Source of the DNA: Mycolicibacterium alvei
GTDB lineage: Bacteria > Actinomycetota > Actinomycetes > Mycobacteriales > Mycobacteriaceae
NCBI RefSeq assembly: GCF_010727325.1
Contig: NZ_AP022565.1
Span: forward strand, 3,286,001 to 3,350,000
DNA length: 64,000 nucleotides
Reading direction: 5' to 3'
Shown here: positions 52,992 through 64,000 of the stretch, piece by piece
Layout of the letters: each line of letters starts with the position of its first letter
Position numbering within the stretch: position 1 is the stretch's first letter
Notes under the pieces: generated by a model
What the model was told of the DNA's origin: nothing
The model's input: the letters and a program-made list of their open reading frames with translations, nothing else
Databases searched by the model: none
Made by a program: the position numbers and the translations under genes

Positions 52992-54746
52992 TCAGGCGTC
53001 CAACCGAGCGAATTCGTCCTGTCGATACTGTTCCGCGCAGGCCGCGCGGCGGATCTTGCCGCTGGTGGTCGTGGGGATCGACCCGGGAAGCACCAGGACG
53101 AGATCCCCGACGTTCAAACCGTGCTCATTCGATATCGCCGAGGTGACATCGCTCTTGATCGTGGTCAGCCAGTGCCCCGCCTCGACCGCGGACTCGCCTC
53201 GCTTCTTGAGCTCGATGACGGTGACCAGCTTCTCGGTACTGTTCACCGGAACCGAGATGGCCGCGACCCGGCCGCCGGTGATCTGCTGGACCGTGGCCTC
53301 GATGTCCTCGGGATAATGATTGCGCCCGCGGATGATCAGCAGATCCTTGATGCGCCCGACGACGAACAGCTCACCCTCTGAGACGAAGCCCAGATCACCG
53401 GTTTTCAACCACGGTCCGCCAGGCGTGCCGGCCGTCGGGTCGGCGAGCGTGGCACCGAAGCGCTGCTGCTCCTCCGGTGGCCTGCTCCAGTACCCGGCCG
53501 CGACATTGTCGCCGTGGACCCAGATCTCGCCGACCACGTCCTGCGGGCATTCCGTGTGCGTATCGGCGTCGACGATGCGCACGACCGGTGACTGCGGCAG
53601 CTTGTAGTTGACCAGCGCAGAGCCGGCTCCGGCCGCACACCGCCGGACCCGGCCCGCGGACAGTTCATCGACGTCGAAGTGAGCCGGCTCCGACGCCTCA
53701 CTCCACGTGCCGGTGGACACGAACACGGTGGCCTCGGCCAGTCCGTATGACGGTCGCAGCATATGATCGCGAAAGTTGAAGTGGGCGAACCGATCTGTAA
53801 AACGTTCCAGGGTGGCCGGTTCGACGCGCTCGGCGCCGTTGACGATGCCCAGTACCCCGCCGAGGTCGAGCCCGGCGAGGTCCGCGTCTTTTGTCTTGCG
53901 GGCGGCCAGGTCGAAGGCGAAGTTGGGCGCCGCAGAAAAGGCGTTCGGATTCTCAGCGAGTGCTCGGACCCATCTGGCCGGCTTTTCCAAGAAAGCCAGC
54001 GGGCTCGTCAGGGCCGCGGAGAAGCCGCCTAGTATGGGCGCGCAGACACCCAGCACCAACCCCATGTCGTGGTAGAAGGGCAGCCACGAAACGATGGTCA
54101 TACCGGTCGAGGTCTTGGCGTTCGCATCCGCGAACAAGCCGCGCATCAACTGCTCGAAATTCACCTGCAGGTTGCGATGCGAGATCATCACGCCAGTCGG
54201 CAGCCGGGTAGAACCCGAGCTGTACTGCAGATATGCCGTGGCGGGGAACTCCGTTGTGCCACCGTCGAACCCGTCGGCTCCGACCTCGACGTCCAGGTTC
54301 AACGAATCGACTGCAACGAGCTTCGGCGCAGTGTTCATCCGTGACTGATCCACGTAATCGCCGACATCCTCGGCCACCGCGGACGTTGTCAGAACAACCG
54401 AAGGCTTCGTATCCATGAAGACCGCACTCACGCGGTCATGACTCGAGCCGCGATGAGGCGTGGGGAGGGGTACCGCCACGAATCCGGCCTGCATGGAACC
54501 GAGGAACGCCACGATGTACTCGAGGCCCTGCGGAGCCAGGATCACCGCACGGTCACCGACCGAACCGTGAAGGCTGATCTCGCGTGCCGCGTTCATCGTC
54601 CGGCGTGACAACTGCGACCACGTCAGGGTCTCGTCTACGCCCTCCGGATCGGAGGTGTAATCGGTGAACGTGAAGGCCACGTCGTCGGGGCGCATGCTGG
54701 CACGTCCGTGCAGCATCGAGAGAATCGAGGACTGGGGAGTAGGCAT
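52992..54746 (-). CDS. fadD23: long-chain fatty acid-AMP ligase (FadD23-like FAAL)
   Basis: A 584-residue FAAL; start ATG 54746 (a GTG codon precedes it). The adenylation core has [20 protein letters not shown] and [20 protein letters not shown] with an inserted, CoA-excluding segment typical of FAALs, then [20 protein letters not shown] and the [20 protein letters not shown] hinge region. It activates a fatty acid as acyl-AMP and hands it to the PKS. It belongs to the polyphleate locus; the number FadD23 is by position, as sulfolipid FadD23 is a close relative. Confidence 0.88.
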   Translation of the reverse strand: MPTPQSSILSMLHGRASMRPDDVAFTFTDYTSDPEGVDETLTWSQLSRRTMNAAREISLHGSVGDRAVILAPQGLEYIVAFLGSMQAGFVAVPLPTPHRGSSHDRVSAVFMDTKPSVVLTTSAVAEDVGDYVDQSRMNTAPKLVAVDSLNLDVEVGADGFDGGTTEFPATAYLQYSSGSTRLPTGVMISHRNLQVNFEQLMRGLFADANAKTSTGMTIVSWLPFYHDMGLVLGVCAPILGGFSAALTSPLAFLEKPARWVRALAENPNAFSAAPNFAFDLAARKTKDADLAGLDLGGVLGIVNGAERVEPATLERFTDRFAHFNFRDHMLRPSYGLAEATVFVSTGTWSEASEPAHFDVDELSAGRVRRCAAGAGSALVNYKLPQSPVVRIVDADTHTECPQDVVGEIWVHGDNVAAGYWSRPPEEQQRFGATLADPTAGTPGGPWLKTGDLGFVSEGELFVVGRIKDLLIIRGRNHYPEDIEATVQQITGGRVAAISVPVNSTEKLVTVIELKKRGESAVEAGHWLTTIKSDVTSAISNEHGLNVGDLVLVLPGSIPTTTSGKIRRAACAEQYRQDEFARLDA

Positions 54747-54794
54747 CACGTCACGTCCGTAACTCGTCGAAATCCATCAGCTCAGAAGGCGCCG

Positions 54795-55931
54795 TCAGCC
54801 CGCGCCCTGCGGGTTCAGCACAGACAGCGCGGCGTTGGCCAGCTCCGACATCGGATCGGTGCCGCCGCCGAATGTCGCCTCGTTGGCCGGCGCCGTGACC
54901 TCTGCCGGATCGAAGCCGTGCACCGGGTCCACCGTGACCGGAGCGGTCGCCGGATCGTCGTTGCGCGAATAGCCCGCATCCACCATCGGCAGCAGCACAC
55001 GATCCAGCTCGTTGAGCGTGTGCTGGTCGTATCCGAGGTACTTGAACGGCAACACCAGGGGCAGATGCTCCTCCGGAACCAGATACGTCGTCGTCGTCGC
55101 GCCCTTGGAGTTGACCGTCGTCCGGATGTTCTGCGGCGGAACATTACTCGGATTGGTGAAGGCAATCGCGGTGTGACCGGTGGCCAAACCGGCGATCGCG
55201 TTGATGACGCTCATCCAGTTGTCGGGCCGGTCCGGCCAGTCGGCGATGCTGTCGTAGGCCGAGACGAACTGGTCGGTGTGGTACTGGCTTTCCACGGGAG
55301 CCGGCATGCGGTAATCCATGAACGGTACGACGCTGCCGACGGGAAAGTTCTGGGTCAAGAAGCTCGCCCCGAACGGATGTCTGGCGATCGGGTCGCCGAA
55401 CGTCGCGAATGTCAGTTGATCCGGCGGCGGGGCCGTCGGATCGTTGGCCAGTCGCGACTTCACGGCGTTGAGCACGAGCGCTCCCTCAGACAGCCCCATC
55501 GCGGTTCCCTTGCCGCCATTGCGGATGGCGGCATCGAGGTTACCTTCGCCCTCGTCGACAGACTCACCGATGCTGGGCCCGTCCAGACCGATACCGGGAT
55601 AGATCTGCTCTCCGAAAGCACCGATGCCGGGGAAGAAACGTTCCAGGGTGTGACCCTGAACTTGACCTGCCGGGTAGTCGACCTTCATCCGCTTCATGCC
55701 GGGGAACCACTGCTCGCCCGTCATCCGGATGTACTCGTCATAGGGAATCCCGAGGACGTGGGCACCCCCCAGCGCGTACGCCGTTCCGGGGTCCGCCGGC
55801 ACCGGAGGTGGCGTCGCGCCGCTCGAGGGTCCGCGAGGCTGTGTATCATCGGCGGCTGCCGACCCGACACCGAAACAGCCTGTGACACCGGCAGTTACCA
55901 GCACCGTCAGCCCTGCAAGGAGCTTCTTCAT
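54795..55931 (-). CDS. exported PE-PPE domain hydrolase/transacylase
   Basis: A 378-residue protein. The leader ends in VTAGVTGC, a lipobox, followed by GSAAAD, so it is either a lipoprotein or secreted. The PE-PPE (alpha/beta) domain has [20 protein letters not shown] at its first strands, the nucleophile elbow GLSEGALVL, and [17 protein letters not shown]. Proteins of this type in the polyphleate locus transfer acyl groups from a diacyltrehalose precursor to the final product outside the cell. It lies between fadD and mmpL on the same strand. Confidence 0.85.
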   Translation of the reverse strand: MKKLLAGLTVLVTAGVTGCFGVGSAAADDTQPRGPSSGATPPPVPADPGTAYALGGAHVLGIPYDEYIRMTGEQWFPGMKRMKVDYPAGQVQGHTLERFFPGIGAFGEQIYPGIGLDGPSIGESVDEGEGNLDAAIRNGGKGTAMGLSEGALVLNAVKSRLANDPTAPPPDQLTFATFGDPIARHPFGASFLTQNFPVGSVVPFMDYRMPAPVESQYHTDQFVSAYDSIADWPDRPDNWMSVINAIAGLATGHTAIAFTNPSNVPPQNIRTTVNSKGATTTTYLVPEEHLPLVLPFKYLGYDQHTLNELDRVLLPMVDAGYSRNDDPATAPVTVDPVHGFDPAEVTAPANEATFGGGTDPMSELANAALSVLNPQGAG

Positions 55932-56000
55932 CTCTGCACCTGCCCGCTCTGCTTCGTTTCGAGTTTTCCATAGATCACGTGTGCGCGCTTCCCGCCGTGG

Positions 56001-58997
56001 TCACGTGCTCGTTGCCGGTGTGTGTCGCGATTTCTGATCGCCTATACGTGACGGCCACCAGTTGGCCTTGCCGATGAGCGCAGCGATGGCGGGCACCGTG
56101 ATGGTGCGCACCACGAAGGTGTCCAGCAAGATGCCCACACCGATCACGAAGCCGCCCTGCACCACGATGCCGATGGACGAGAACATCAGACCGGCCACCG
56201 AGGCGGCGAAGATCAGACCCGCTGCGGTGATCACGCCTCCGGTCGAACTCAGGGTGCGGATCACGCCGAACCGCGTGCTGTGCGGAGACTCGTCCCGCAT
56301 TCGCGACACCAGGAGCATGTTGTAGTCGGCACCCACCGCGATCAGCACCACGAAGGCCAGCGGAGGCACGCTCCAATGCAACTGCTGGCCGAGAAGGGTC
56401 TGGAACACCAGGACACTGATACCCAGTGCGGCGAAGTACGAGATCAGCACCGACCCGACGAGGTACAGCGGTGCGACGACCGAACGCAACAGCAACATCA
56501 GGATCAGCAGAACCACGATCAGGGTCGCGGTCATGATGAACCGGATGTCCTGCTGGTAGTAGTCACGGGTATCCCGCAGTGCGGCCGGGAAACCGCCCAT
56601 CGATATCGACGCATCGGCCAGCGTGGTGTTCGGCTGGGCGCCCCGGGCGACGTCCTGGATCTGATTGACCTGATCCATCGCCTCGGAGCTGAACGGGTTG
56701 AGCTTGGTCTGAACCAGATACCGCACCGACCGGCCGTCGGGTGAGACGTACGCCGCCGAGGCCTTCTTGAACTCCGGCATGTTCAACACCTCAGGCGGAA
56801 TGTTGAACCCCGCCTGTGCCGGATCCGCGGCGTCGTTGCGCATCGTCAGCAGAAACGACGAGGCCTGGTTCAGCCCGGCAGAGATCACCTTGATCTGCTT
56901 GACGAGTTCCTCCACACCGCCTGCGACTTCCTGGCTCCCGCCGGCCAGGCGGTTGGCGCCGTGCTGCAGATCCTTCAAACCCGACTGCGGACCGCCGGGC
57001 TTGTTCAGCCCCATGGCCTTGACCGCCTTGTTGACGCTGGCCAGCGCGGCGTTCAGCTTGGTGACCGTGGCGTTGAGGGATTGCTTGTCGTCACCTGCGC
57101 CGTTCAGCTGGTGAGCGAGATCGTTGATCTGGTCGAGGCTGCCGTCCTGGTTTGCGTCGACCAACCGCTGAAACTGGATGCGGGTCTCGGCGCAGGAGGG
57201 GTTGGCATCGCAGACGGCGTTGTTCTGCAGCGCGGCCAGTACCGGATCGATCCAGGCGAACATGTTCTTGACGGCCGACAGGTTGTACCCCATGGCGTTG
57301 GAGAGCGCATTGATGCTCTGCACGAGCTTGGCCGCGGTTCCGACATCCCTCACCAGCTTGTCGCCTCCGTATTCGGTGCGCACCGAGGAGAACGTGTCCA
57401 CCAGACCCTGCAGGCTGGGTGCGATCTGGTTGATCTGGGTGCGCACATCGGCGAGGCTGCCGGCCAGCGTGTTGGCCCCGGCCGCCAGCCGGTTGAGGTC
57501 GCCCGAGCGCTGATCGATCTGCTGGGAACCGTCGGCCAGCCGGGTACCGACGATGCCGGCCTGGAAGGTGGCCCGAAATTCCGGGGGCACCTCGCCCAGG
57601 GGACGGGAGATACCACTGACCAGACCGACGTCGGGCAGCTGCGCGACGCGCGAAGCCATCTGCTCCAGGTCCGCCATTCCCCGCGGCGTGCGCAGGTCGT
57701 GCGGCGACTGGACGAGGATGTATTCGGGAATCGACTGGGCGATGGGGAAATGGCGTTCCACCGCGGCGTACCCGATCGAACTCGGCGCCGACGCCGCCAC
57801 CACCTTGCGATCGTCATAGTTGTATTGGGCAAAGATCGCGGCACCGGCCAGCAGAGCCAACACCAGGATGCTGGCAACGAGGTGAGGAACCGGCCGGCGA
57901 ACGATGCGAATTCCCGAACGCCGCCAGAACCGGGCGGTCAGCTCGCGCCGCGGCTTGACCCAACCGCGGGGCCCTGCCAGGACCAGGATGGCCGGCAGCA
58001 ACGTCAGTCCGGCCAGATACGCCACGCCGATACCGATCGCCGCTGACACCCCGACCGTTCTGAACACGCCCATTTTCGTGAAGCTCAGCAGCAGAAAGGT
58101 GAGACCCACGGTCGCCGCCGAGGCGGAGATCACCTTTCCGATCGACATCATCGCCGCCCGCACGGCCTGGTCGAAGTCATTGTTCAGCCGCAAATAATCG
58201 TGATAGCGGCTGATCAGAAACACCGCGTAGTCCGTGCCGGCGCCCGCCATGATCGCGCTCAGAAATACGACGGACTGATTCGACACGCCGGTACCCGTCA
58301 GCGCGGAGAAGCCTGCCACCAGCGACTGAGCGATGAGCAGGGACGATCCGATCGTCACCAATGGCAGCAGCATGGTGACCGGGTTTCGGTAGACCAGCAA
58401 TAGCACCGCCAGGACCAATACCGCGATCGCGATCTCGATCGGGAGCCGATCGTTCTCTCCCGCGACGGTGAGGTCGGCGGCGGTGGCCGCGGGACCGGTG
58501 AGGTGGATTGCCAACGGGCTGCCGGCCGTGCTGAGTTTGACGACCTCGGAAACCCGGTTGAACGAGTCCATCGCCCGCGGTGTGCCCAGCTCACCCACCA
58601 GGCCCACCGGCAACACCCAGGTGGTCTTGTCCTTGCTGGTCAGGAACTGCCGAAGCTGGGGTGTGCCGACGAAATCCTGCACGCTCTCGACATCTGCCAC
58701 GTCATCGCGCAGCGCGTCCACCAGCTTGCGGTAGGTCGTCTCGTCCGAGGAGCCCAACCCGTTCTCGTCGATCAGCGCGACCAACAACAGGTTGTTGTTG
58801 CCCGATTCATGGAACGCCTCGGTCATCTGCTGGGCGGTGACACTCGACGGTGCATCACTGGGCAGGATGGCGAGCGGATGCTTCTGGGCCATGTCGCTCA
58901 ACGATGGGCAGGCCAACGGCAGGGCGACGAGCAGCGCCGCCCAGATCCCGATGACGGCCCAGGGCCACCGCACCACGAAATCGGCTAACCGTCGCAT
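56001..58997 (-). CDS. mmpL10: MmpL lipid transporter (MmpL10-like)
   Basis: A 998-residue RND protein from ATG 58997. It starts MRRLADFVVRWPWAVIGIWA and shows the two-fold pattern: an extracytoplasmic loop, a transmembrane block with MAGAGTDYAVFLISRYHDYL (proton relay Asp-Tyr pairs), a large second loop with a long helical hairpin (about 510-690), and VLIAVGADYNMLLVSRMRDE in the second block. MmpL10 exports the polyphleate precursor diacyltrehalose, which fits its place between papA and the PE-PPE gene. The cargo follows from context. Confidence 0.9.
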   Translation of the reverse strand: MRRLADFVVRWPWAVIGIWAALLVALPLACPSLSDMAQKHPLAILPSDAPSSVTAQQMTEAFHESGNNNLLLVALIDENGLGSSDETTYRKLVDALRDDVADVESVQDFVGTPQLRQFLTSKDKTTWVLPVGLVGELGTPRAMDSFNRVSEVVKLSTAGSPLAIHLTGPAATAADLTVAGENDRLPIEIAIAVLVLAVLLLVYRNPVTMLLPLVTIGSSLLIAQSLVAGFSALTGTGVSNQSVVFLSAIMAGAGTDYAVFLISRYHDYLRLNNDFDQAVRAAMMSIGKVISASAATVGLTFLLLSFTKMGVFRTVGVSAAIGIGVAYLAGLTLLPAILVLAGPRGWVKPRRELTARFWRRSGIRIVRRPVPHLVASILVLALLAGAAIFAQYNYDDRKVVAASAPSSIGYAAVERHFPIAQSIPEYILVQSPHDLRTPRGMADLEQMASRVAQLPDVGLVSGISRPLGEVPPEFRATFQAGIVGTRLADGSQQIDQRSGDLNRLAAGANTLAGSLADVRTQINQIAPSLQGLVDTFSSVRTEYGGDKLVRDVGTAAKLVQSINALSNAMGYNLSAVKNMFAWIDPVLAALQNNAVCDANPSCAETRIQFQRLVDANQDGSLDQINDLAHQLNGAGDDKQSLNATVTKLNAALASVNKAVKAMGLNKPGGPQSGLKDLQHGANRLAGGSQEVAGGVEELVKQIKVISAGLNQASSFLLTMRNDAADPAQAGFNIPPEVLNMPEFKKASAAYVSPDGRSVRYLVQTKLNPFSSEAMDQVNQIQDVARGAQPNTTLADASISMGGFPAALRDTRDYYQQDIRFIMTATLIVVLLILMLLLRSVVAPLYLVGSVLISYFAALGISVLVFQTLLGQQLHWSVPPLAFVVLIAVGADYNMLLVSRMRDESPHSTRFGVIRTLSSTGGVITAAGLIFAASVAGLMFSSIGIVVQGGFVIGVGILLDTFVVRTITVPAIAALIGKANWWPSRIGDQKSRHTPATST

Positions 58998-59063
58998 GCT
59001 GCCCTCGCCCCTACCTCGCAGCCGGAGCAAAGCGGAATGTATCCGATCATTGTTTGCTCACGG

Positions 59064-60485
59064 CTACGCGACCCGGCCCCAATGACCGCTGTCAGCAACT
59101 CGTGATGACACCGATTTCATCGCCCCCAGGTAGCGGGTGACCGACTTCTTGGCGACCGGGTTGTCGGGATGCATGATCGCCATGACCGTGCCCTCCCCGT
59201 ACCGGAAGATGTAAATCGTCAATTGGTACGAGAAGCGGTTGTCCGGATACATGCCGATGTTGTTCGCCAACCCCATGTCGCCCGCCGCGAGGATGGCGTT
59301 GAGGGGCGCCGCTCCACCGTGCAGAAAGTTCGATACCGGAAAGTTGGGCTGCGGCCAGTTCAACCATGGCGCCAACTCCAACACGCGGTAATACGGAACT
59401 CTCGCCATGTCCAGGCCCGAATCAAAGGACGCCTGCGCTGCCCATGCCGCATCGTTGAAGGATGCTGCCGCCACCGGAACGGTGATCGGTATCAGTCCGG
59501 TGAACCAACCCTGGGTCATGAAATTGTCACCTGCCGTGCGCGAATCCCTCGGCGTGAGGCCATAATACGTGAGTGCACCGGTGAATTCGTGCTCCACCAG
59601 GCCCAGACATGCAAACAACCCACCGACGAAACGGGCACCGGCCGCCGCGCATGCACCGTCGAAACGTTCCGTCTGCGCCGGATCCATCAGGACCTCAGAG
59701 GACCAGGCACTGCTGGCCGACTTATTCGGATTCCCCAGTGGCAGAGGAAATTCCGGGAAACCGTCTCGGTTGTTCTCGGCGAAGTCGATCCAGGCGCGCA
59801 CTCCCGGCGATTCCAAGGTCAACGTCGATGTGTACTCGCGTTCGCGGATGCAGAAATCGTCGAAGCTGCCGGCATCAGGAAGTGTGAGGGCCTGTCCACT
59901 GCCACTCATCGCGGAATACATTCCGTTGGCTTCCATCATTGTGGTGCCGATCAATGTCGCATCCCCGTGGACGTGGTCCATGGCAGCGAAAAAAGTAAAA
60001 TGGTCTTCGTTCTGGATGATGCCGAACGTAAAGCAGCCCCATTCAAGGGGATTTGGTATCGACACGACGTGAGCGTGAATTTCTTCAACGGTCAGACTGC
60101 CCTGGTCGACCGGTACGAATTCAATATCGGCCGGGTTTTCCATTGCATGCCTGACGAATTGGCCGTCATCACCTTCTTCGAACCAGCTCCGGAATGTGTC
60201 GTGCCTGCGCAGGTAGGTATTCACGGCGTGATCCATGGCCGAGATATCACATTGCCCAGCAACCTCACAGCTAGCGATGATCTGTCGCGAGAAGTTCAGT
60301 CCCGCCGCTTTACGCCGGCTGTAATTACGCAGATGTTGGCTCTGCATGTAGCTAACCGGCACCGAGCTCACCGGCGCGCTTTTCGCCGTTTCCTGAGCCG
60401 CGGCCGTCGGGTGCCAAGAGGTCACCGAGCCAGGACTCAGCGCCCATTCATCAAGTGCGCCAACAGTTATCTTACCGATCCGCAA
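59064..60485 (-). CDS. papA3: polyketide-associated acyltransferase (PapA3-like)
   Basis: The TTG at 60485 begins the conserved sequence RIGKITVGALDEWALSPGSV, with GGGAGG upstream, giving 473 residues; the frame further upstream is not conserved. The acyltransferase motif HxxxD is His171-Asp175 (DHVHGDAT) in the condensation-type fold, and NFPVSNFLHGGAAP and YPDNRFSYQLTIYIFRYGEG follow. PapA3-type enzymes add acyl groups to trehalose. It is divergent from the PKS and precedes mmpL by 66 bp, as in the polyphleate locus. Confidence 0.9.
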   Translation of the reverse strand: MRIGKITVGALDEWALSPGSVTSWHPTAAAQETAKSAPVSSVPVSYMQSQHLRNYSRRKAAGLNFSRQIIASCEVAGQCDISAMDHAVNTYLRRHDTFRSWFEEGDDGQFVRHAMENPADIEFVPVDQGSLTVEEIHAHVVSIPNPLEWGCFTFGIIQNEDHFTFFAAMDHVHGDATLIGTTMMEANGMYSAMSGSGQALTLPDAGSFDDFCIREREYTSTLTLESPGVRAWIDFAENNRDGFPEFPLPLGNPNKSASSAWSSEVLMDPAQTERFDGACAAAGARFVGGLFACLGLVEHEFTGALTYYGLTPRDSRTAGDNFMTQGWFTGLIPITVPVAAASFNDAAWAAQASFDSGLDMARVPYYRVLELAPWLNWPQPNFPVSNFLHGGAAPLNAILAAGDMGLANNIGMYPDNRFSYQLTIYIFRYGEGTVMAIMHPDNPVAKKSVTRYLGAMKSVSSRVADSGHWGRVA

Positions 60486-60768
60486 AACCCAGGCCCTCCC
60501 AGTAGTGCTCTGCGCACGGCCGCTTCCGGGCCGGCGGGACCCCCCAGGGCAACAACATACCTGTCGATCCGGCCAGATGACCCAGGGAGCTTGCTGAGGG
60601 AAATTTGACAGAGGAAGGACAGGGCAACGCGGGGAACCTTGACAGGGCAAGGGGAGTCGCGCGCGCCACAGGTTCACATGCAATAGTGGGTCGGGTTGAT
60701 CTTCAGGCGCTTTCGGGGGGATGCGCGGAGGTGTATTTTCTGCACGCCGATGCGAGGAGGACAACGGG

Positions 60769-63700
60769 ATGAAATCCGTTGCACGTCCGAACGAACCATC
60801 CGCACGTTTTGCCATCGTTGGCTACGCTGCACGTTTTCCGGGGGCACCGGACGCTGATCGTTTCTGGGACCTGCTGCGGACGGGACGTGAAGGGATCTCG
60901 GACGTACCCGAAGACCGCTGGGACATCGAGGAATTCTTCGATCCGGAGCCCGGTGTACCAGGCAAGGTGGTGACCCGCCGCGCGGGTTTCGTCGATGACG
61001 TAACCGGATTCGACGCGCCGTTCTTCGGCATGTCGACACGCGAGGTCAGACTGATGGACCCACAGCATCGGCTGCTGCTGGAAACAGCCTGGCAGGCGGT
61101 GGAACACTCGGGTACCGCGCCAACGGCACTGGCTGACACCAACACTGGCGTGTTCGTAGGTCTGGCCACCCACGACTACCTCGGAATGGCCTCTGACGAG
61201 CTGACCTATCCCGAGATCGAGGCCTACATGGCCATCGGGACGTCGAATGCCGCGGCCGCAGGCCGGATCAGCTATCGGTTGGGCCTGCAGGGCCCCTCGA
61301 TCGCGGTCGACACGGCGTGCAGCTCATCGCTGGTGGCGATCCATCAAGCGTGCCAAGCACTTCGCTTAAACGAGTGCGACCTCGCGCTGGCCGGCGGGGC
61401 GAACGTCCTGCTCACACCCGCCACCATGATCACTTTCTCCAGTGCGCACATGCTGGCGCCGGACGGCCGGTGCAAGACGTTCGATGCGGCCGCAGATGGC
61501 TATGTGCGCGGCGAAGGCTGCGGCGTCATCGTCATCAAGCGCCTCGAAGACGCCCTCCGCGACGGAGACCACATCCGGGCCGTGATCCGCGGCAGTGCGA
61601 TCAACCAGGACGGCGCGTCGGGCGGATTGACCGTGCCCAACGGCGTCGCTCAGCAGCGCGTCATCGGTGATGCGCTCAAGCGCGCCGGTCTCGAACCCAA
61701 CGAGGTCGACTACCTGGAAGCACACGGCACCGGGACGTCGCTGGGCGACCCGATCGAGGCCCAGGCCGCGGGGGCGGCATTCGGCCCCGGACGCGAACCC
61801 GGGCGGCCGCTGTTGATGGGCTCGGCGAAGACGAACATCGGGCATCTGGAGGCGGCCGCCGGCATCGCGGGCGTCATCAAGGTCGTCCTGTCCCTCGAGA
61901 ACGAGTTGCTGCCTCAACACCTGCACTTCCAGAACCCGTCGCCACACATTCCGTGGGACCGGCTCGCGGTCGAGGTGGTCAAGGAGGCCACCCCCTGGGA
62001 GCGCAACGGCACGCCGCGCATCGCGGGTGTCAGCTCGTTCGGTTTCGCCGGGACGAATGCCCACGTCATCCTGGAGGAAGCGCCCGAACCGGCGGAAGCG
62101 CGTCCGGTGGAGCAGCCCCGGCCGGCACGGTTCGGCATCCTCCCCCTCTCGGCACACACATCGTCCGCATTGGTGCAGGTGGCCGAACAGTATCGGGATT
62201 GGATGAGCGCTCACCCCGACGCCACCCTGGCCGACGTGTGCTACACCGCGGGAGTCAGCCGTGCCCACCTTGAGCACCGCGCCGCGCTGGTGGTCGATTC
62301 GAGGGAATCCGCCATCGAACTGCTCGGCGCGCTCGCCGACGACCGCCCGGCACCGGGACTGATCCGCGGCGAATCCCACGACAGGCCCAAGACGGCGTGG
62401 CTGTTCACCGGCCAGGGCAGCCAGTACGCGGGCATGGCCCGGGAGCTGTTCGACGCCGAGCCGGTGTTTGCCGAAACGCTGAATCGCTGCGCGGCGGCCG
62501 TCGCCGACAAGCTCGACAAGCCGCTGCTGGACGTGATCTTCGATCTGGACGGACCAGGTGCTGAAGAGACGTTGCGCAAAACCTCGTATGCACAGCCCGC
62601 CCTGTTCGCGGTGGAGATGGGGCTGGCACAGCTCTGGCAATCGTGGGGATTCGAACCCGACGTGGTGCTGGGCCACAGCGTCGGTCAGTACGCGGCGGCC
62701 TGCGTCGCGGGCGTGTTCAGCCTGGAGGACGGTGCGCTTCTGATGGCCGAGCGGGGTCGCCTGTTCGGCAGTCTGCCGGCAGGTGGCCGCATGGTCGCGG
62801 TGTTCACCGCCTCCGAGCGGGTGGAGAGCCTCACCGACGAGTTCCCCACACTGTCGGTTGCCGCCTACAACGGTGCCAATACGGTGCTGTCGGGTCCCGC
62901 GGAGGACCTGGAGAGGGCGGTCGCCAGGCTGACCGCTGACGGTGTCCGGTGCGACTGGCTCGAAACCAGCCACGCCTTCCACTCCGCGCTGCTGGATCCG
63001 ATCCTCGATGAATTCGAATTGTATGCAAACAGTTTCACTTTCAAAGCACCGCAACGGATTCTGATCGACAACCGCACCGGCGCGGCGCTGGGCCGCAGCG
63101 TGAAGCTCGACGGCGCATATTGGCGCCGCCACGCCCGTCAACCGGTGGAGTTCGCCAAGAGTGTGCGCACCCTAGCCGATATGAACTGCAAGCTGCTGGT
63201 GGAGATCGGGCCGCGACCGGTGCTCACGGCCACCGCGCTGGGAGCCTGGCCCGACCCGGCCGGCGCACCGCGGGTGATCGCGTCGCTGCGCCCCAACACC
63301 ACCGACCAACGGCAGATCACCGAGGCCCTCGCCGACGCATACGTCCTGGGCCACCTGCCCCAGTTCGGCGCGTTCCGCCAGTCGCAGGCGCGGAAACTCG
63401 ATCTGCCCACCTACCCGTTCGAGCATCGCCAGTACTGGTATCGGGACAATCGGGAACAGCCCAACCAACAGCAGCACGTCACGGGTCCGCGCACTCAGGC
63501 CGTTCGCCTTCTCGAAGACGGCCGCCTCGAGGAGCTCGCGGCCCTGCTCGACGGCGCCGACGGCGACGGTCAGACCCTGGACGTGCTGACCAAGCTTGCG
63601 GCGCAACACAACCGCCAGCGGTCGACCCAGTCCATCGCCGACGACCGCTACGAGTTCCGCTGGGAGAAAGCGGTGACTCCGCTGTCTGGCACGGTCGGCG

Positions 63701-64000
63701 GCGAGTCGTCCACCTGGCTGCTCATCGGTGAGGATTCCCCGGCGGTCCAGCCGCTGGTCGACGCGCTGAACGCGCGCGGGGAGCAGTATCGATTCCTCGG
63801 GCTGCCGACGTCTGACGCAGACACCGATCAACTCGCCGAGTCGCTGCACACTGCGGCTGCCGACGGTTCGGCTCTTCGCATCCTTCACGTGGCAGCGCTG
63901 GACGGGCAACCCGAAGCCAAGACCATGTCCTCGATGCGGTCACTGCTGCGGATGCAACACCACATCCTGGCTGGAACGCGACGTCTGTTCCGCACTGCGG
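60769..64000 (+). CDS. type I modular polyketide synthase, runs off window
   Basis: Open from ATG 60769 (GGAGG 8 bp upstream) to the window edge, 1077 codons. Ketosynthase residues 12-440 with active-site VDTACSSSL (Cys184) and EAHGTGT (His319); acyltransferase about 540-830 with [11 protein letters not shown] (Ser637) and HAFH (735-738), which marks malonyl-CoA. After the acyltransferase comes a region that reads like the structural half of a ketoreductase ([12 protein letters not shown]), with no dehydratase domain between. In the polyphleate locus this large enzyme would build polyunsaturated phleic acid chains from a FadD-activated starter. Further modules lie beyond 64000. Confidence 0.9.
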   Translation, partial: MKSVARPNEPSARFAIVGYAARFPGAPDADRFWDLLRTGREGISDVPEDRWDIEEFFDPEPGVPGKVVTRRAGFVDDVTGFDAPFFGMSTREVRLMDPQHRLLLETAWQAVEHSGTAPTALADTNTGVFVGLATHDYLGMASDELTYPEIEAYMAIGTSNAAAAGRISYRLGLQGPSIAVDTACSSSLVAIHQACQALRLNECDLALAGGANVLLTPATMITFSSAHMLAPDGRCKTFDAAADGYVRGEGCGVIVIKRLEDALRDGDHIRAVIRGSAINQDGASGGLTVPNGVAQQRVIGDALKRAGLEPNEVDYLEAHGTGTSLGDPIEAQAAGAAFGPGREPGRPLLMGSAKTNIGHLEAAAGIAGVIKVVLSLENELLPQHLHFQNPSPHIPWDRLAVEVVKEATPWERNGTPRIAGVSSFGFAGTNAHVILEEAPEPAEARPVEQPRPARFGILPLSAHTSSALVQVAEQYRDWMSAHPDATLADVCYTAGVSRAHLEHRAALVVDSRESAIELLGALADDRPAPGLIRGESHDRPKTAWLFTGQGSQYAGMARELFDAEPVFAETLNRCAAAVADKLDKPLLDVIFDLDGPGAEETLRKTSYAQPALFAVEMGLAQLWQSWGFEPDVVLGHSVGQYAAACVAGVFSLEDGALLMAERGRLFGSLPAGGRMVAVFTASERVESLTDEFPTLSVAAYNGANTVLSGPAEDLERAVARLTADGVRCDWLETSHAFHSALLDPILDEFELYANSFTFKAPQRILIDNRTGAALGRSVKLDGAYWRRHARQPVEFAKSVRTLADMNCKLLVEIGPRPVLTATALGAWPDPAGAPRVIASLRPNTTDQRQITEALADAYVLGHLPQFGAFRQSQARKLDLPTYPFEHRQYWYRDNREQPNQQQHVTGPRTQAVRLLEDGRLEELAALLDGADGDGQTLDVLTKLAAQHNRQRSTQSIADDRYEFRWEKAVTPLSGTVGGESSTWLLIGEDSPAVQPLVDALNARGEQYRFLGLPTSDADTDQLAESLHTAAADGSALRILHVAALDGQPEAKTMSSMRSLLRMQHHILAGTRRLFRTA

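Noticed and set aside
60590..60650. Two TTGACA -35 elements in the papA/pks gap
   Set aside because: No -10 element at the correct spacing on either strand.

Overview
The window is high-GC actinobacterial DNA from a fast-growing Mycobacterium (Mycolicibacterium type). Three things point there: gene order from about 28.5 to 47.8 kb follows the M. tuberculosis block Rv0265c-Rv0247c (fecB2-like, pxpB/pxpC, aac(2')-I, narK3, HemD-like regulator, sirohydrochlorin chelatase, nirBD, Rv0250c-like protein, sdh1) in mirror orientation; an atypical two-subunit topoisomerase of the M. smegmatis TopoM kind is present; and the right end carries a trehalose polyphleate (TPP)-type locus (FAAL fadD, PE-PPE hydrolase, mmpL, papA, pks). 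Function is read from motifs visible in the translations; no database search was run.

Layout. 0-3.1 kb: edge of a DUF1214-like gene, TetR regulator, then a secreted lipase plus second TetR operon. 3.2-4.6 kb: exported thioredoxin-fold protein and a vapBC-type toxin-antitoxin pair. 4.6-8.5 kb: a four-gene operon (membrane DsbA-like oxidoreductase, CcdA, BlaI repressor, M56 peptidase) divergent from an L,D-transpeptidase, with a 25-bp perfect palindrome between them. 8.5-11.7 kb: FAD dehydrogenase and a long GAPDH. 11.8-15.4 kb: a plastic region with decayed sigma/anti-sigma genes, a tRNA-3'-end-like fragment, a small secreted cysteine-containing protein and an AbiEii/MenT-type toxin-antitoxin pair. 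15.4-22.4 kb: lysE, an alpha/beta hydrolase, the topoisomerase pair and a Tat-exported DUF1906 protein. 22.4-27.6 kb: amidase, broken NTF2-like and Fic genes, and a Baeyer-Villiger monooxygenase/alcohol dehydrogenase operon.

27.7-47.8 kb is conserved housekeeping and accessory metabolism: hemophore-like protein, siderophore-type binding lipoprotein, queuosine-precursor transporter, 5-oxoprolinase subunits, aminoglycoside acetyltransferase, then a nitrate/nitrite assimilation group (narK3, nnaR-like, chelatase, nirBD) in which the regulator, the siroheme enzyme, the transporter and the siroheme-dependent nitrite reductase sit together. A MocR regulator/EamA exporter pair, a PEP-mutase-family enzyme and the sdh1 operon, preceded by a near-ideal CRP box, follow. 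47.8-52.2 kb holds DUF488, AhpD-like, aconitase and flavin reductase genes.

52.3-64 kb is the glycolipid locus: a GAP-family membrane protein, then fadD, PE-PPE protein, mmpL and papA on the minus strand, divergent from a type I PKS that runs off the window. The FAAL would activate a fatty acid for the PKS, PapA and the PE-PPE enzyme would transfer acyl chains to trehalose, and MmpL (with the GAP protein as possible helper) would export the product.

The most interesting material is the BlaI redox/cell-wall module, the toxin-antitoxin island beside the wrecked sigma factor locus, and several unlisted palindromic operators, each reported separately.
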